Assembly (NCBI GenBank): GCA_029260965.1
Contig: JAJDCG010000001.1
Coordinates: 509,803 to 549,591 of the forward strand
DNA: 39,789 nucleotides
From: Candidatus Levyibacteriota bacterium
Lineage (GTDB): Bacteria; Patescibacteriota; Microgenomatia; Levybacterales; UBA12049
Direction: 5' to 3'
A model generated the notes under the pieces. It was not told where the DNA came from, did no database searches, and saw nothing but the letters and a program-made list of their open reading frames with translations. A program made the translations under genes and the position numbers. This document shows positions 18,853 to 26,331 of this stretch, piece after piece (within the stretch, counting starts at the first letter, position 1; each line of letters begins with the position of its first letter).

Positions 18853-18881
18853 TTGATTCTCAAATAGGTTTAAGCTATAAT
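18853..18881 (+). promoter_or_regulatory. Promoter of rplS
   Basis: TTGATT-17 nt-TATAAT ending 8 nt before the ATG. Confidence 0.7.
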
Positions 18882-18889
18882 ACTATTCT

Positions 18890-19177
18890 ATGTTGCAAGC
18901 AATTGATTTCAAACCAGGAGACATCATAAAAGTTCATCAAAGAATCCAGGAGGGAGATAAATCTCGTATTCAGGTATTCAAGGGAACAGTTCTGGGGATT
19001 CGCGGACGAGGAAGTAATAAGATGTTTACTGTTCAAAAAAAAGTAGGACAAATCGCGGTTGACCGTATCTGGGCTGTTGGATCACCTCTGATTGAGAAAA
19101 TAGAGATTGCTGAAAAACCAAAAAGGAGAGTTCGTCGTGCCAAGCTTTCCCACCTCAAAATAACTCACAAGAACTAA
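18890..19177 (+). CDS. rplS: 50S ribosomal protein L19
   Basis: 95 aa; FKPGDIIKVHQRIQEGDKSRIQVFKGTVLGIRGRGSNKMFTVQK. Confidence 0.95.
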   Translation: MLQAIDFKPGDIIKVHQRIQEGDKSRIQVFKGTVLGIRGRGSNKMFTVQKKVGQIAVDRIWAVGSPLIEKIEIAEKPKRRVRRAKLSHLKITHKN

Positions 19178-19206
19178 GCTTGCTAATAAGTAGCTAAGCT
19201 ATTTTT

Positions 19207-19371
19207 TTAAAAACCGCCTTTGAAATCGTCTGGAAAAAATTTTTCTTCTGGATGATTTTTTCTCCAATTAAGCATCAATAGCAGAGTTTTATTGCGAATA
19301 TCTTCACTTTGATTAATAGATATTCCTGGAAAAGCTTCTTGGTCATTATTCCAAAGGTTCTTGCGGTCCAT
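19207..19371 (-). CDS. Small unannotated ORF (54 aa; 58 aa if starting at 19383)
   Basis: MDRKNLWNNDQEAFPGISINQSEDIRNKTLLLMLNWRKNHPEEKFFPDDFKGGF; GGAG 6 nt upstream of the ATG at 19371; fills an otherwise empty gap. Confidence 0.45.
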   Translation of the reverse strand: MDRKNLWNNDQEAFPGISINQSEDIRNKTLLLMLNWRKNHPEEKFFPDDFKGGF

Positions 19372-19448
19372 CTGAATCTCCATATTCCATTATAAGTTAA
19401 TTATATTGAGTTATTTTATTAAGTCAATTTTTGGGGTAATATTAACCT

Positions 19449-19811
19449 ATGTCAAGGTTTTTGAAAGACGAAGGAGATGAGGGAGAGAGGTTGGCTGCAG
19501 AGTTTTTAAGTAAAAAAGGATATAAAATAATTGAGCGAAATTTTAGAATAAGAGGTGGAGAAATAGATATCATCGCAATTCATGATAATACATTGGTTTT
19601 TATAGAAGTCAAGACAAGATCATCAAATAAATTTGGAACACCACTGGAGTCAATTACTCCCTGGAAGCTGAAAGCTCTCATTCGAACCGCGCAATTTTAC
19701 AAAATCAAACATAAAAACCTGCCTGAGGGGATGCGTGTAGATGCAGTTACTGTAGAATATGACTATAGTGGCAAACCTCTGATAGAGCATGTGGAGAACA
19801 TTACATCTTGA
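19449..19811 (+). CDS. YraN family protein (UPF0102)
   Basis: 120 aa; GERLAAEFLSKKGYKIIERNFRIRGGEIDIIAIHDNTLVFIEVKTRS. Confidence 0.93.
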   Translation: MSRFLKDEGDEGERLAAEFLSKKGYKIIERNFRIRGGEIDIIAIHDNTLVFIEVKTRSSNKFGTPLESITPWKLKALIRTAQFYKIKHKNLPEGMRVDAVTVEYDYSGKPLIEHVENITS

Positions 19812-21792
19812 TTTTTTTGATTTGATCCCGTAGACGAATGGCAGCTTCAAAATCAAGTCTTTCTGCTGCTTGCTTCATTTCCCGTCTCAGGAGCTTGAGT
19901 GCTTCATCTCTTTCATCCGGCAGTAAGACTTCTTTATTGGCAAAATTTATCACAGCCTCCATTGACGGATCAGGAGCTTCTTCTTCCTTTTTTACCATCC
20001 GTTCACGTATAGATTTTTTGATAGTTTCAGGCGTGATGCCATGTTTCTTGTTGTACTCAAGCTGTATCTCGCGTCTCCTTTCTACCTCATCAATTGCTCC
20101 CTTCATGGATTTAGTTTCTTTATCTGCATACATAATGACTGTTGCATCGACATTGCGTGCAGCACGGCCCATGGTCTGTATGAGTGAAGTCTTGCTCCTG
20201 AGGAATCCTTCTTTATCTGCATCAAGTATCGCAACCAGAGATACCTCAGGTAGGTCAAGTCCTTCCCTGAGGAGATTGATACCAACCAGGACATCAAATT
20301 CTCCACGTCTCAGACTGTCTAAGATATCCTGTCTCTCAAGTGTGATAATGTCTGAATGGAGATAGGATACTTTGATTTCTTTTTCTTCAAGATATGAAGA
20401 AAGTTCTTCCGCCATTCGTTTGGTAAGTGTGGTTACAAGCACGCGTTGTTTCTCCTTGACTCTTTTTGATATCTCATTTATAAGATCATCAACTTGTCCT
20501 GCGCTGGGACGCACAGAAATCGTCGGATCTACAAGGCCTGTTGGTCTAATAAGCTGTTCAGTAACACCATCCTTTTCCTCTTGTGCCAGGGAGAGTTCAT
20601 ACTCGTTGGGGGTTGCTGATACGTATGTAATTTTGTGAGTTTTTCTCATGAATTCCTCAAATTTAAGCGGTCTGTTGTCTAGTGCTGATGGGAGACGAAA
20701 TCCATAATCAATTAGTGTTTGTTTGCGGGATCTGTCCCCGTTGTACATTCCTCGTATCTGAGGAATAGTGATATGCGACTCATCAACCATCAACAGCCAA
20801 TCATCACTAGCGTGTTCAAAGTAATCAATAAGCGTGTATGGTGCTTGTCCTGGTTTTCGCTCATCAAAATAAATTGAATAATTTTCGATTCCATTTACAT
20901 ATCCGACCTCTTTTATCATTTCCATGTCAAAGTTTGTCCGCTGATTTATTCGCTGTGCTTCAAGCATTTTTCCTTCTGCACGTAGTTTTTTGATCTGGAG
21001 ATCAAGGTCATGTCTTATTTTAGTAAAAGCATCTGTATATGTACTAGGGTCAGTCATATAGTGTTTGGCAGGATAGATTATAGTTGCATGAAGAGGGTTT
21101 ATGATCTCACCAGTCAAGGAATCAAATTCGTACATTTTTATGAGCGTATCATCAATTTGCATGCGAATCCCATGGTCAACATATGCGGGAAAAACATCAA
21201 TTGTTCCACCTCTAACCCTAAAAGATCCTCTTTTAAATTCGTAGTCATTTCGAACATACTGTAGGTCTGTTAATCTCAATAGTACATCCTCCCGTCTTAT
21301 TTTCATACCTGTTTTTAGCTCGAGGATAAATTTACCGTATTCTACGGGAGAGCCTAGGTTGTAAATGCAGGATACGGATGCAACGACTATCACATCCTTG
21401 CGAGTTAGTAGATTTGCAGTTGCTGAGAGGCGAAGTTTGTCTATTTCTTCATTGATGTCAGCTTCTTTTTCGATATAAGTGTCTGATTGCGGGACATATG
21501 CCTCTGGTTGGTAATAATCATAATAAGAAACAAAATAAGAAACAGCATTTTCTGGGAAAAAGTCTCGAAATTCCTGATAAAGCTGTCCTGCCAGAGTCTT
21601 GTTGTGGGAGATTATCAGAGTCGGTTTTTGTATTTTTTCAATCACATTTGCCATGGTAAAGGTCTTGCCACTACCTGTTACACCCAGGAGTACCTGATTT
21701 TTGACATTGTTTTGAAGATTTTTTGTTAGTTTTTCAATAGCAGCAGGTTGATCACCAGTAGGCTTGAAATCTGATTTGAGTTTGAATTTCAT
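19801..21792 (-). CDS. uvrB: Excinuclease ABC subunit UvrB
   Basis: Likely start at 21792 (MKFKLKSDFKPTGDQPAAIEKL); GVTGSGKTFTMANVI, YYDYYQPEAYVP, C-terminal UVR motif. Confidence 0.97.
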   Translation of the reverse strand: MKFKLKSDFKPTGDQPAAIEKLTKNLQNNVKNQVLLGVTGSGKTFTMANVIEKIQKPTLIISHNKTLAGQLYQEFRDFFPENAVSYFVSYYDYYQPEAYVPQSDTYIEKEADINEEIDKLRLSATANLLTRKDVIVVASVSCIYNLGSPVEYGKFILELKTGMKIRREDVLLRLTDLQYVRNDYEFKRGSFRVRGGTIDVFPAYVDHGIRMQIDDTLIKMYEFDSLTGEIINPLHATIIYPAKHYMTDPSTYTDAFTKIRHDLDLQIKKLRAEGKMLEAQRINQRTNFDMEMIKEVGYVNGIENYSIYFDERKPGQAPYTLIDYFEHASDDWLLMVDESHITIPQIRGMYNGDRSRKQTLIDYGFRLPSALDNRPLKFEEFMRKTHKITYVSATPNEYELSLAQEEKDGVTEQLIRPTGLVDPTISVRPSAGQVDDLINEISKRVKEKQRVLVTTLTKRMAEELSSYLEEKEIKVSYLHSDIITLERQDILDSLRRGEFDVLVGINLLREGLDLPEVSLVAILDADKEGFLRSKTSLIQTMGRAARNVDATVIMYADKETKSMKGAIDEVERRREIQLEYNKKHGITPETIKKSIRERMVKKEEEAPDPSMEAVINFANKEVLLPDERDEALKLLRREMKQAAERLDFEAAIRLRDQIKKIKM

Positions 21793-21851
21793 GACAATCC
21801 ATTTTAGCAGATTTACTTTTTTTATGAAATCTGGCATACTACCTGCCTAAT

Positions 21852-22640
21852 ATGATAACTTCAGAGGTTTTACGAAAAAAAGTAGAAGATTTTAAGTTAG
21901 AAGTACTTGACTGGAAAGTTTTTCCCGTTTATTGGATTAATACTCCAGATTTTGGGAGGGGATTTCTGGGCGCAAAAGGATCGCCAGAGCAGATGCAGAA
22001 AGAAGTAGCGCGGATTATTAAAGCAAGCAGTAATGCAGACGAAGAGATAAATGTAGTTAATGCAGGGAGTGCTAGAAATTTTTTATATAGAAATCAGATT
22101 GGTATTGATTGTTCGGGATTTGTTTTTCACCTTCTCAGCAAAAGCATAGGAGGTACAGGACGCCTGGTGGATACCTTGTTCGTTCCTCGTGATACAGTTA
22201 TTGCCGCATCTGAAAAAGACAGCTGGAAAAGAGTTCGTGAATTAAGCGATAAAGATAAAAGAAGGCTTCCCGAAATGGTCCCTATGGAATGGGTATGCAA
22301 CACTTTTAGTAAAGAACCTCAATTTCTTACAAATGTCAAAAGTTTTTCAAGCGATGAGACTTCTGCGATAGTTACAGACTATTCAGAAGTTACTGTTGGA
22401 GACATTGTAATTATGGAAAAAAAGGGAAGATATAAACATATGGGAATTGTGACTGATGTAAATGGTATGGAATGGGAAGTTTGGGACTCTTATCGTGAAG
22501 ATGATGGATATGGGGGAGTTAGAAGACACGAGGTAGAAATAGTAAATCCGAGTTTGTCACTAAATCTTCAGCACTGGACGGATTTTGATACTACGCGGTA
22601 TGATGCTTACTCTGTTAGGAGACTAAATGTTTTTCAGTAA
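21852..22640 (+). CDS. NlpC/P60-like cysteine peptidase fold protein
   Basis: 262 aa; GIDCSGFVFHLL (Cys) and YKHMGIVTDV (His); no obvious signal peptide. Confidence 0.6.
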   Translation: MITSEVLRKKVEDFKLEVLDWKVFPVYWINTPDFGRGFLGAKGSPEQMQKEVARIIKASSNADEEINVVNAGSARNFLYRNQIGIDCSGFVFHLLSKSIGGTGRLVDTLFVPRDTVIAASEKDSWKRVRELSDKDKRRLPEMVPMEWVCNTFSKEPQFLTNVKSFSSDETSAIVTDYSEVTVGDIVIMEKKGRYKHMGIVTDVNGMEWEVWDSYREDDGYGGVRRHEVEIVNPSLSLNLQHWTDFDTTRYDAYSVRRLNVFQ

Positions 22641-22677
22641 AATTTAATATTGACCCCTTTTGTTCCCCTTTGTCATG

Positions 22678-22710
22678 TTGACAAAAATATACGAAGTATC
22701 GTATATTTTT
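22678..22710 (+). promoter_or_regulatory. lexA promoter with SOS-box-like operator
   Basis: TTGACA at 22678-22683; 12-bp perfect inverted repeat AAAAATATACGA-AGTA-TCGTATATTTTT (22683-22710) covering the -35/-10 region. Confidence 0.75.
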
Positions 22711-22720
22711 CTATATACAT

Positions 22721-23356
22721 ATGGCAGGTGTTTTATACGCGAAAGAAAGGCAAGTTCTCGAATTTCTGGTTCAGTTCCAGAATAAAAACGGCTATTCTCC
22801 AACCCTTACTGAAATTGCTAGAGCCACGGGTCATAAAAGCGTTTCTACGATTCATGTTCTCATAAGAAGTCTTGTAGACAAGGGCTATGTGCAAAAAGTT
22901 GATGGCAATTCGCGAGTTCTTAGAGTTAAGGATGAAAATATAGTGTCTAAATTTATGGGCGTTGAGCCATCTGTCGAACTGCCTTTGATGGGATATATAG
23001 CAGCTGGCAAGCCACTTGAACCGCATACTGATCCCAATGCTACTTTTCAGGTTTCCGCATCCATGCTGTCTGGTGCCAAAACTTCATATGTTCTCCAAGT
23101 AAAAGGCGAATCAATGATAGAAGATGGGATACTAGACGGAGATTTTGTGGTTATTGAGAAGGTGGATGATGCAAAAAATGGTGAAATAGTAGTGGCGCTG
23201 GTAGATGATAGTCTCGCTACGTTAAAAAGATTTCAGAAAACTGGCGATGTTGTGAGTTTGCATCCTGCTAACGCAACAATGGAACCGATTTTCCCGAAAT
23301 CTCTTAAAATTCAGGGAAGAGTTGTAGGACTTGTTAGACGTTTTGCCTCTATTTGA
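22721..23356 (+). CDS. lexA: LexA repressor
   Basis: 211 aa; N-terminal winged HTH; cleavage site IAAGKP, catalytic Ser in GESMIEDGI, Lys in ATLKRF. Confidence 0.95.
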   Translation: MAGVLYAKERQVLEFLVQFQNKNGYSPTLTEIARATGHKSVSTIHVLIRSLVDKGYVQKVDGNSRVLRVKDENIVSKFMGVEPSVELPLMGYIAAGKPLEPHTDPNATFQVSASMLSGAKTSYVLQVKGESMIEDGILDGDFVVIEKVDDAKNGEIVVALVDDSLATLKRFQKTGDVVSLHPANATMEPIFPKSLKIQGRVVGLVRRFASI

Positions 23357-23415
23357 ATGGACGACTTTAGTGTTTGTTACTTTGAATTTTAGATTTTTGT
23401 GCTATCATACTGCTC

Positions 23416-24114
23416 ATGGGAACTCTTTTTGTAGTGTCTACTCCAATAGGCAATCTCAAGGACATAACTTTTCGTGCAGTTGAAACATTGTTTGCGGTAG
23501 ATGCAATTGCATGCGAAGATACAAGACGAACAGGCTTGTTGCTTGAAAATTTGCTGCATCATGTTGAGAGTAAATCAAAACCCAAGCTTGTTTCGTATTA
23601 CGAGCAAAATGAAGCTCAAAGAATTCCAGAAATTATTTCATTTCTTAAGAATGATTTTAGTATGGCGCTTGTCAGTGATGCAGGCACTCCTTTAATATCA
23701 GATCCAGGCTTTAAACTCGTTCGCGAATGCCTTAAAAAGGGAATAAAAGTTGAGTCACTTCCTGGCGCATCATCTGTCTTGACAGCTTTGACATCCTCAG
23801 GATTGCCAACAGATAAATTTTTCTTTGCAGGTTATCCACCACACAAATCAGGACACAGGAAAACATTTTTTGAAAATATCAAAAAATCCCAGGAATTTCT
23901 CAAAACAACCGTAATCCTTTTTGAGGCTCCTCACAAGCTAATCAAAACATTGAGTGAAATGAAGGAAGCCTTGGGTGATATTGAAATAGTACTTGCGCGG
24001 GAAATGACTAAAATACATGAAGAGCTTCTTTGTCAGAAGATTTCAATAGCTCTTGAATTTTACAAAAAACGCAAACCCAAAGGGGAATACGTATTGCTTT
24101 TTAATTTGAGCTAA
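23416..24114 (+). CDS. rsmI: 16S rRNA (cytidine(1402)-2'-O)-methyltransferase
   Basis: 232 aa; GTLFVVSTPIGNLKDITFRAVETL, VSDAGTPLISDPGFKLV. Confidence 0.95.
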   Translation: MGTLFVVSTPIGNLKDITFRAVETLFAVDAIACEDTRRTGLLLENLLHHVESKSKPKLVSYYEQNEAQRIPEIISFLKNDFSMALVSDAGTPLISDPGFKLVRECLKKGIKVESLPGASSVLTALTSSGLPTDKFFFAGYPPHKSGHRKTFFENIKKSQEFLKTTVILFEAPHKLIKTLSEMKEALGDIEIVLAREMTKIHEELLCQKISIALEFYKKRKPKGEYVLLFNLS

Positions 24115-25454
24115 TCTCTGTTTTCTTTTTTGTTTCTTATTTCTTTTTTAACTATTTTTCCATCCTCATTTAGTGTGTAAACATATACTTCGCCGACTGC
24201 TATTTCAAGAGAAGAAATTTCGTCATCAGGTATGTCCTCCAAATATTTAACAAGTGCCCGGAGGCTGTTTCCATGTGCTGAGATTATCACATTTTTACCG
24301 CTTTTCAGTTTGGGCAAGATTATTGTTTCATAATATGGAATGACCCTGTGATAAACATCTTTCAGTGATTCACCATTTGGTAGCTGATAATCCCAGCTTC
24401 TTCTTATTTTTTGAAACATTTCATCTCCTACTTCACTTTTTATATCCCATTTGTTTTTTCCAGTATAGTCTCCATAATCACGCTCGTTAAGAGCCTGGTT
24501 TTCTAGAACTGGTACATGGATTTGCCCTTTGGATTTGAGAAGTTCACTTAGGGTTTGTTTGGCCCTTTTGAGTACTGATGTACATGCAAGGTCCAGCTTG
24601 ATATCTCTCAGATGAGAACCTGCGTCCCTTGCATCATCTCGGCCTTTATCGCTCAGATCAACATCTGTCCATCCTGTCCAGAGGCCGCGAGCATTCCAAA
24701 CAGATTGTCCATGTCTGACTAAAACAAGTTTTGTGTCATTCAAATTAGTTATAGGTTTTATATCTGTGACAAAAATATCAGTATCCTTAATTGCAAATTT
24801 AATAAGCTGTGGAAAGTGAAAATGTTCTTTTACTTTTTTCGCAATTTGAACCAGAGTCTTGGTTTGTTTATCTAAAATTATTTGTTCTGAAATCGGATTT
24901 AAATCAATTGTGGATATAGAACCTGTTATTTTTGTATTTAAGTCTTCCATTAGTATTAAAGCTTTTGGATTTGGGAGTTTGTTTATATTTGAAAGTAAGT
25001 TTTGGGGTGAAAAAGCATGACTCCAAAGTTTTCTTATTGCTTGAAAAAGCTTTTCCTCATTTTCAATATTGGTGATTGCTTCGTCAGATAATTGATCAAT
25101 AAGATTTATAGAATTGTCGGTTCTCTTTAAATTTTGAAAAGAGCTCAGCAGTAATGTTTTTAATTTCAGAGGAAAAAATTCATCTTGTATTAATTTTTGA
25201 ATGTGGTTTGAAACTTGGGATACTGATTCGTGTTTTTTAAAATGGATCGTTGAGAGAAGAAGTTTAATTTTTGGGTTTAGATTGTTTGATTGAAAAAAAA
25301 GTTCATATGCACTAGTGGTCACGACGAACCCATCAGGAATTTTTACTTCCAAATCAGCTATCCTTGATAAGGCGTAAGCGTAATCTCCGATAAGTCTTTT
25401 GTCTTCTCTTACTGCATTTTTTAGTTTTACAATCAATACTTCTTCTGTCATCAT
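24111..25454 (-). CDS. Fusion: degenerate PEP synthase/PPDK N-terminal-like region plus 2,3-BPG-dependent phosphoglycerate mutase
   Basis: 447 aa; N-terminus IPDGFVVTTSAYELFF and FVTDIKPITNL resemble PPS; C-terminus LVLVRHGQSVWNARGLWTGWTDVDLSDKG, LNERDYGDYTG, SAHGNSLRAL is GpmA-like. Confidence 0.8.
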   Translation of the reverse strand: MMTEEVLIVKLKNAVREDKRLIGDYAYALSRIADLEVKIPDGFVVTTSAYELFFQSNNLNPKIKLLLSTIHFKKHESVSQVSNHIQKLIQDEFFPLKLKTLLLSSFQNLKRTDNSINLIDQLSDEAITNIENEEKLFQAIRKLWSHAFSPQNLLSNINKLPNPKALILMEDLNTKITGSISTIDLNPISEQIILDKQTKTLVQIAKKVKEHFHFPQLIKFAIKDTDIFVTDIKPITNLNDTKLVLVRHGQSVWNARGLWTGWTDVDLSDKGRDDARDAGSHLRDIKLDLACTSVLKRAKQTLSELLKSKGQIHVPVLENQALNERDYGDYTGKNKWDIKSEVGDEMFQKIRRSWDYQLPNGESLKDVYHRVIPYYETIILPKLKSGKNVIISAHGNSLRALVKYLEDIPDDEISSLEIAVGEVYVYTLNEDGKIVKKEIRNKKENRD

Positions 25455-25508
25455 TATCCATTATGAGTAAATAAATTTTTAAATTCAACTCATAGGTGGT
25501 TATTTTAA

Positions 25509-25537
25509 TTGACAAGCAGGCTGATAATTCGTATAGT
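25509..25537 (+). promoter_or_regulatory. Promoter at the head of the pilus operon
   Basis: TTGACA-17 nt-TATAGT, 14 nt upstream of ATG 25552. Confidence 0.7.
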
Positions 25538-25551
25538 AATTAGGTACCTTT

Positions 25552-25947
25552 ATGTCTATGAACAATAATGATATGGCTAAATTTAGAGAGCTTTTCCTGC
25601 AGACAGCGAGTGCGTATATTGAAGAAATAAAAAGCAATTTTTTAGAGTATTTAGAGGATAAAAGTAATATGACTGTAGTTGAAAATATTTTTGTTGCATC
25701 TCATTCTTTAGCAGGGCAAAGCTCAATGATGGGATATGTGGGGATTGCTAGTTTTGCAAGTGTGGTGGAAAATATTTTTAGAGCGAAAAAAAACCAGAAT
25801 AGAGAGGTAACAGATGAAGAGATAAATCTCATAAAAAGTGCTCTCGAAAAAGTAAATCAATCATTAGTGAGAATAAAAGATGGAGATGACGAAATCAAAA
25901 TTACTGATGAAATTTCAAGACTTAGGGATATAGTAGGTATTCAATAA
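25552..25947 (+). CDS. HPt domain protein
   Basis: 131 aa; FVASHSLAGQSSMMGYVGIASFASVVENIF resembles the HPt phosphoacceptor helix. Confidence 0.75.
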   Translation: MSMNNNDMAKFRELFLQTASAYIEEIKSNFLEYLEDKSNMTVVENIFVASHSLAGQSSMMGYVGIASFASVVENIFRAKKNQNREVTDEEINLIKSALEKVNQSLVRIKDGDDEIKITDEISRLRDIVGIQ

Positions 25948-25948
25948 T

Positions 25949-26323
25949 ATGAAAATTTTAATAATAGAAGACGATAAATTTTTCCGCGAGTTCTATGTTC
26001 ACAAATTAAAAGGAAAAGGGGTTGATGTTGATTCTGCTACTGATGGGGTTGAGGGTCTAGCAAAGATTCAGTCTTTTTCGCCTGATATTATCCTCCTTGA
26101 TCTTATTATGCCAAACAAGGATGGTTTTGAGGTATTGAAAGAGATGGCAGCACAGAACCTAGTCGACCAGATTCCTGTATTAATTTTTTCAACTCTCGCA
26201 CAGCAGTCAGATGTTGATAAAATAAAACAACTTGGCGCTGCAGAATATGTAGATAAGAGCTTTTTTGATTTTGACAAATTATTTGTTCGAATTACCGAAC
26301 TTTATAATGCAAAACATGCATAA
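25949..26323 (+). CDS. CheY-like response regulator (stand-alone receiver domain)
   Basis: 124 aa; ILIIEDDKFFREFY, DIILLDLIMPNKDGFEVL, FSTLA, YVDKSFF. Confidence 0.93.
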   Translation: MKILIIEDDKFFREFYVHKLKGKGVDVDSATDGVEGLAKIQSFSPDIILLDLIMPNKDGFEVLKEMAAQNLVDQIPVLIFSTLAQQSDVDKIKQLGAAEYVDKSFFDFDKLFVRITELYNAKHA

Positions 26324-26331
26324 GCCTGCCC

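Noticed and set aside
19838-20365. 175-aa + strand ORF antisense to uvrB
   Set aside because: Ser/Arg-rich translation typical of the antisense of a conserved coding gene; uvrB on the other strand is unambiguous.
24111-24114. Overlap of rsmI and PGM-fusion stop codons
   Set aside because: Short convergent stop overlaps are common in compact genomes; same for yraN/uvrB at 19801-19811.
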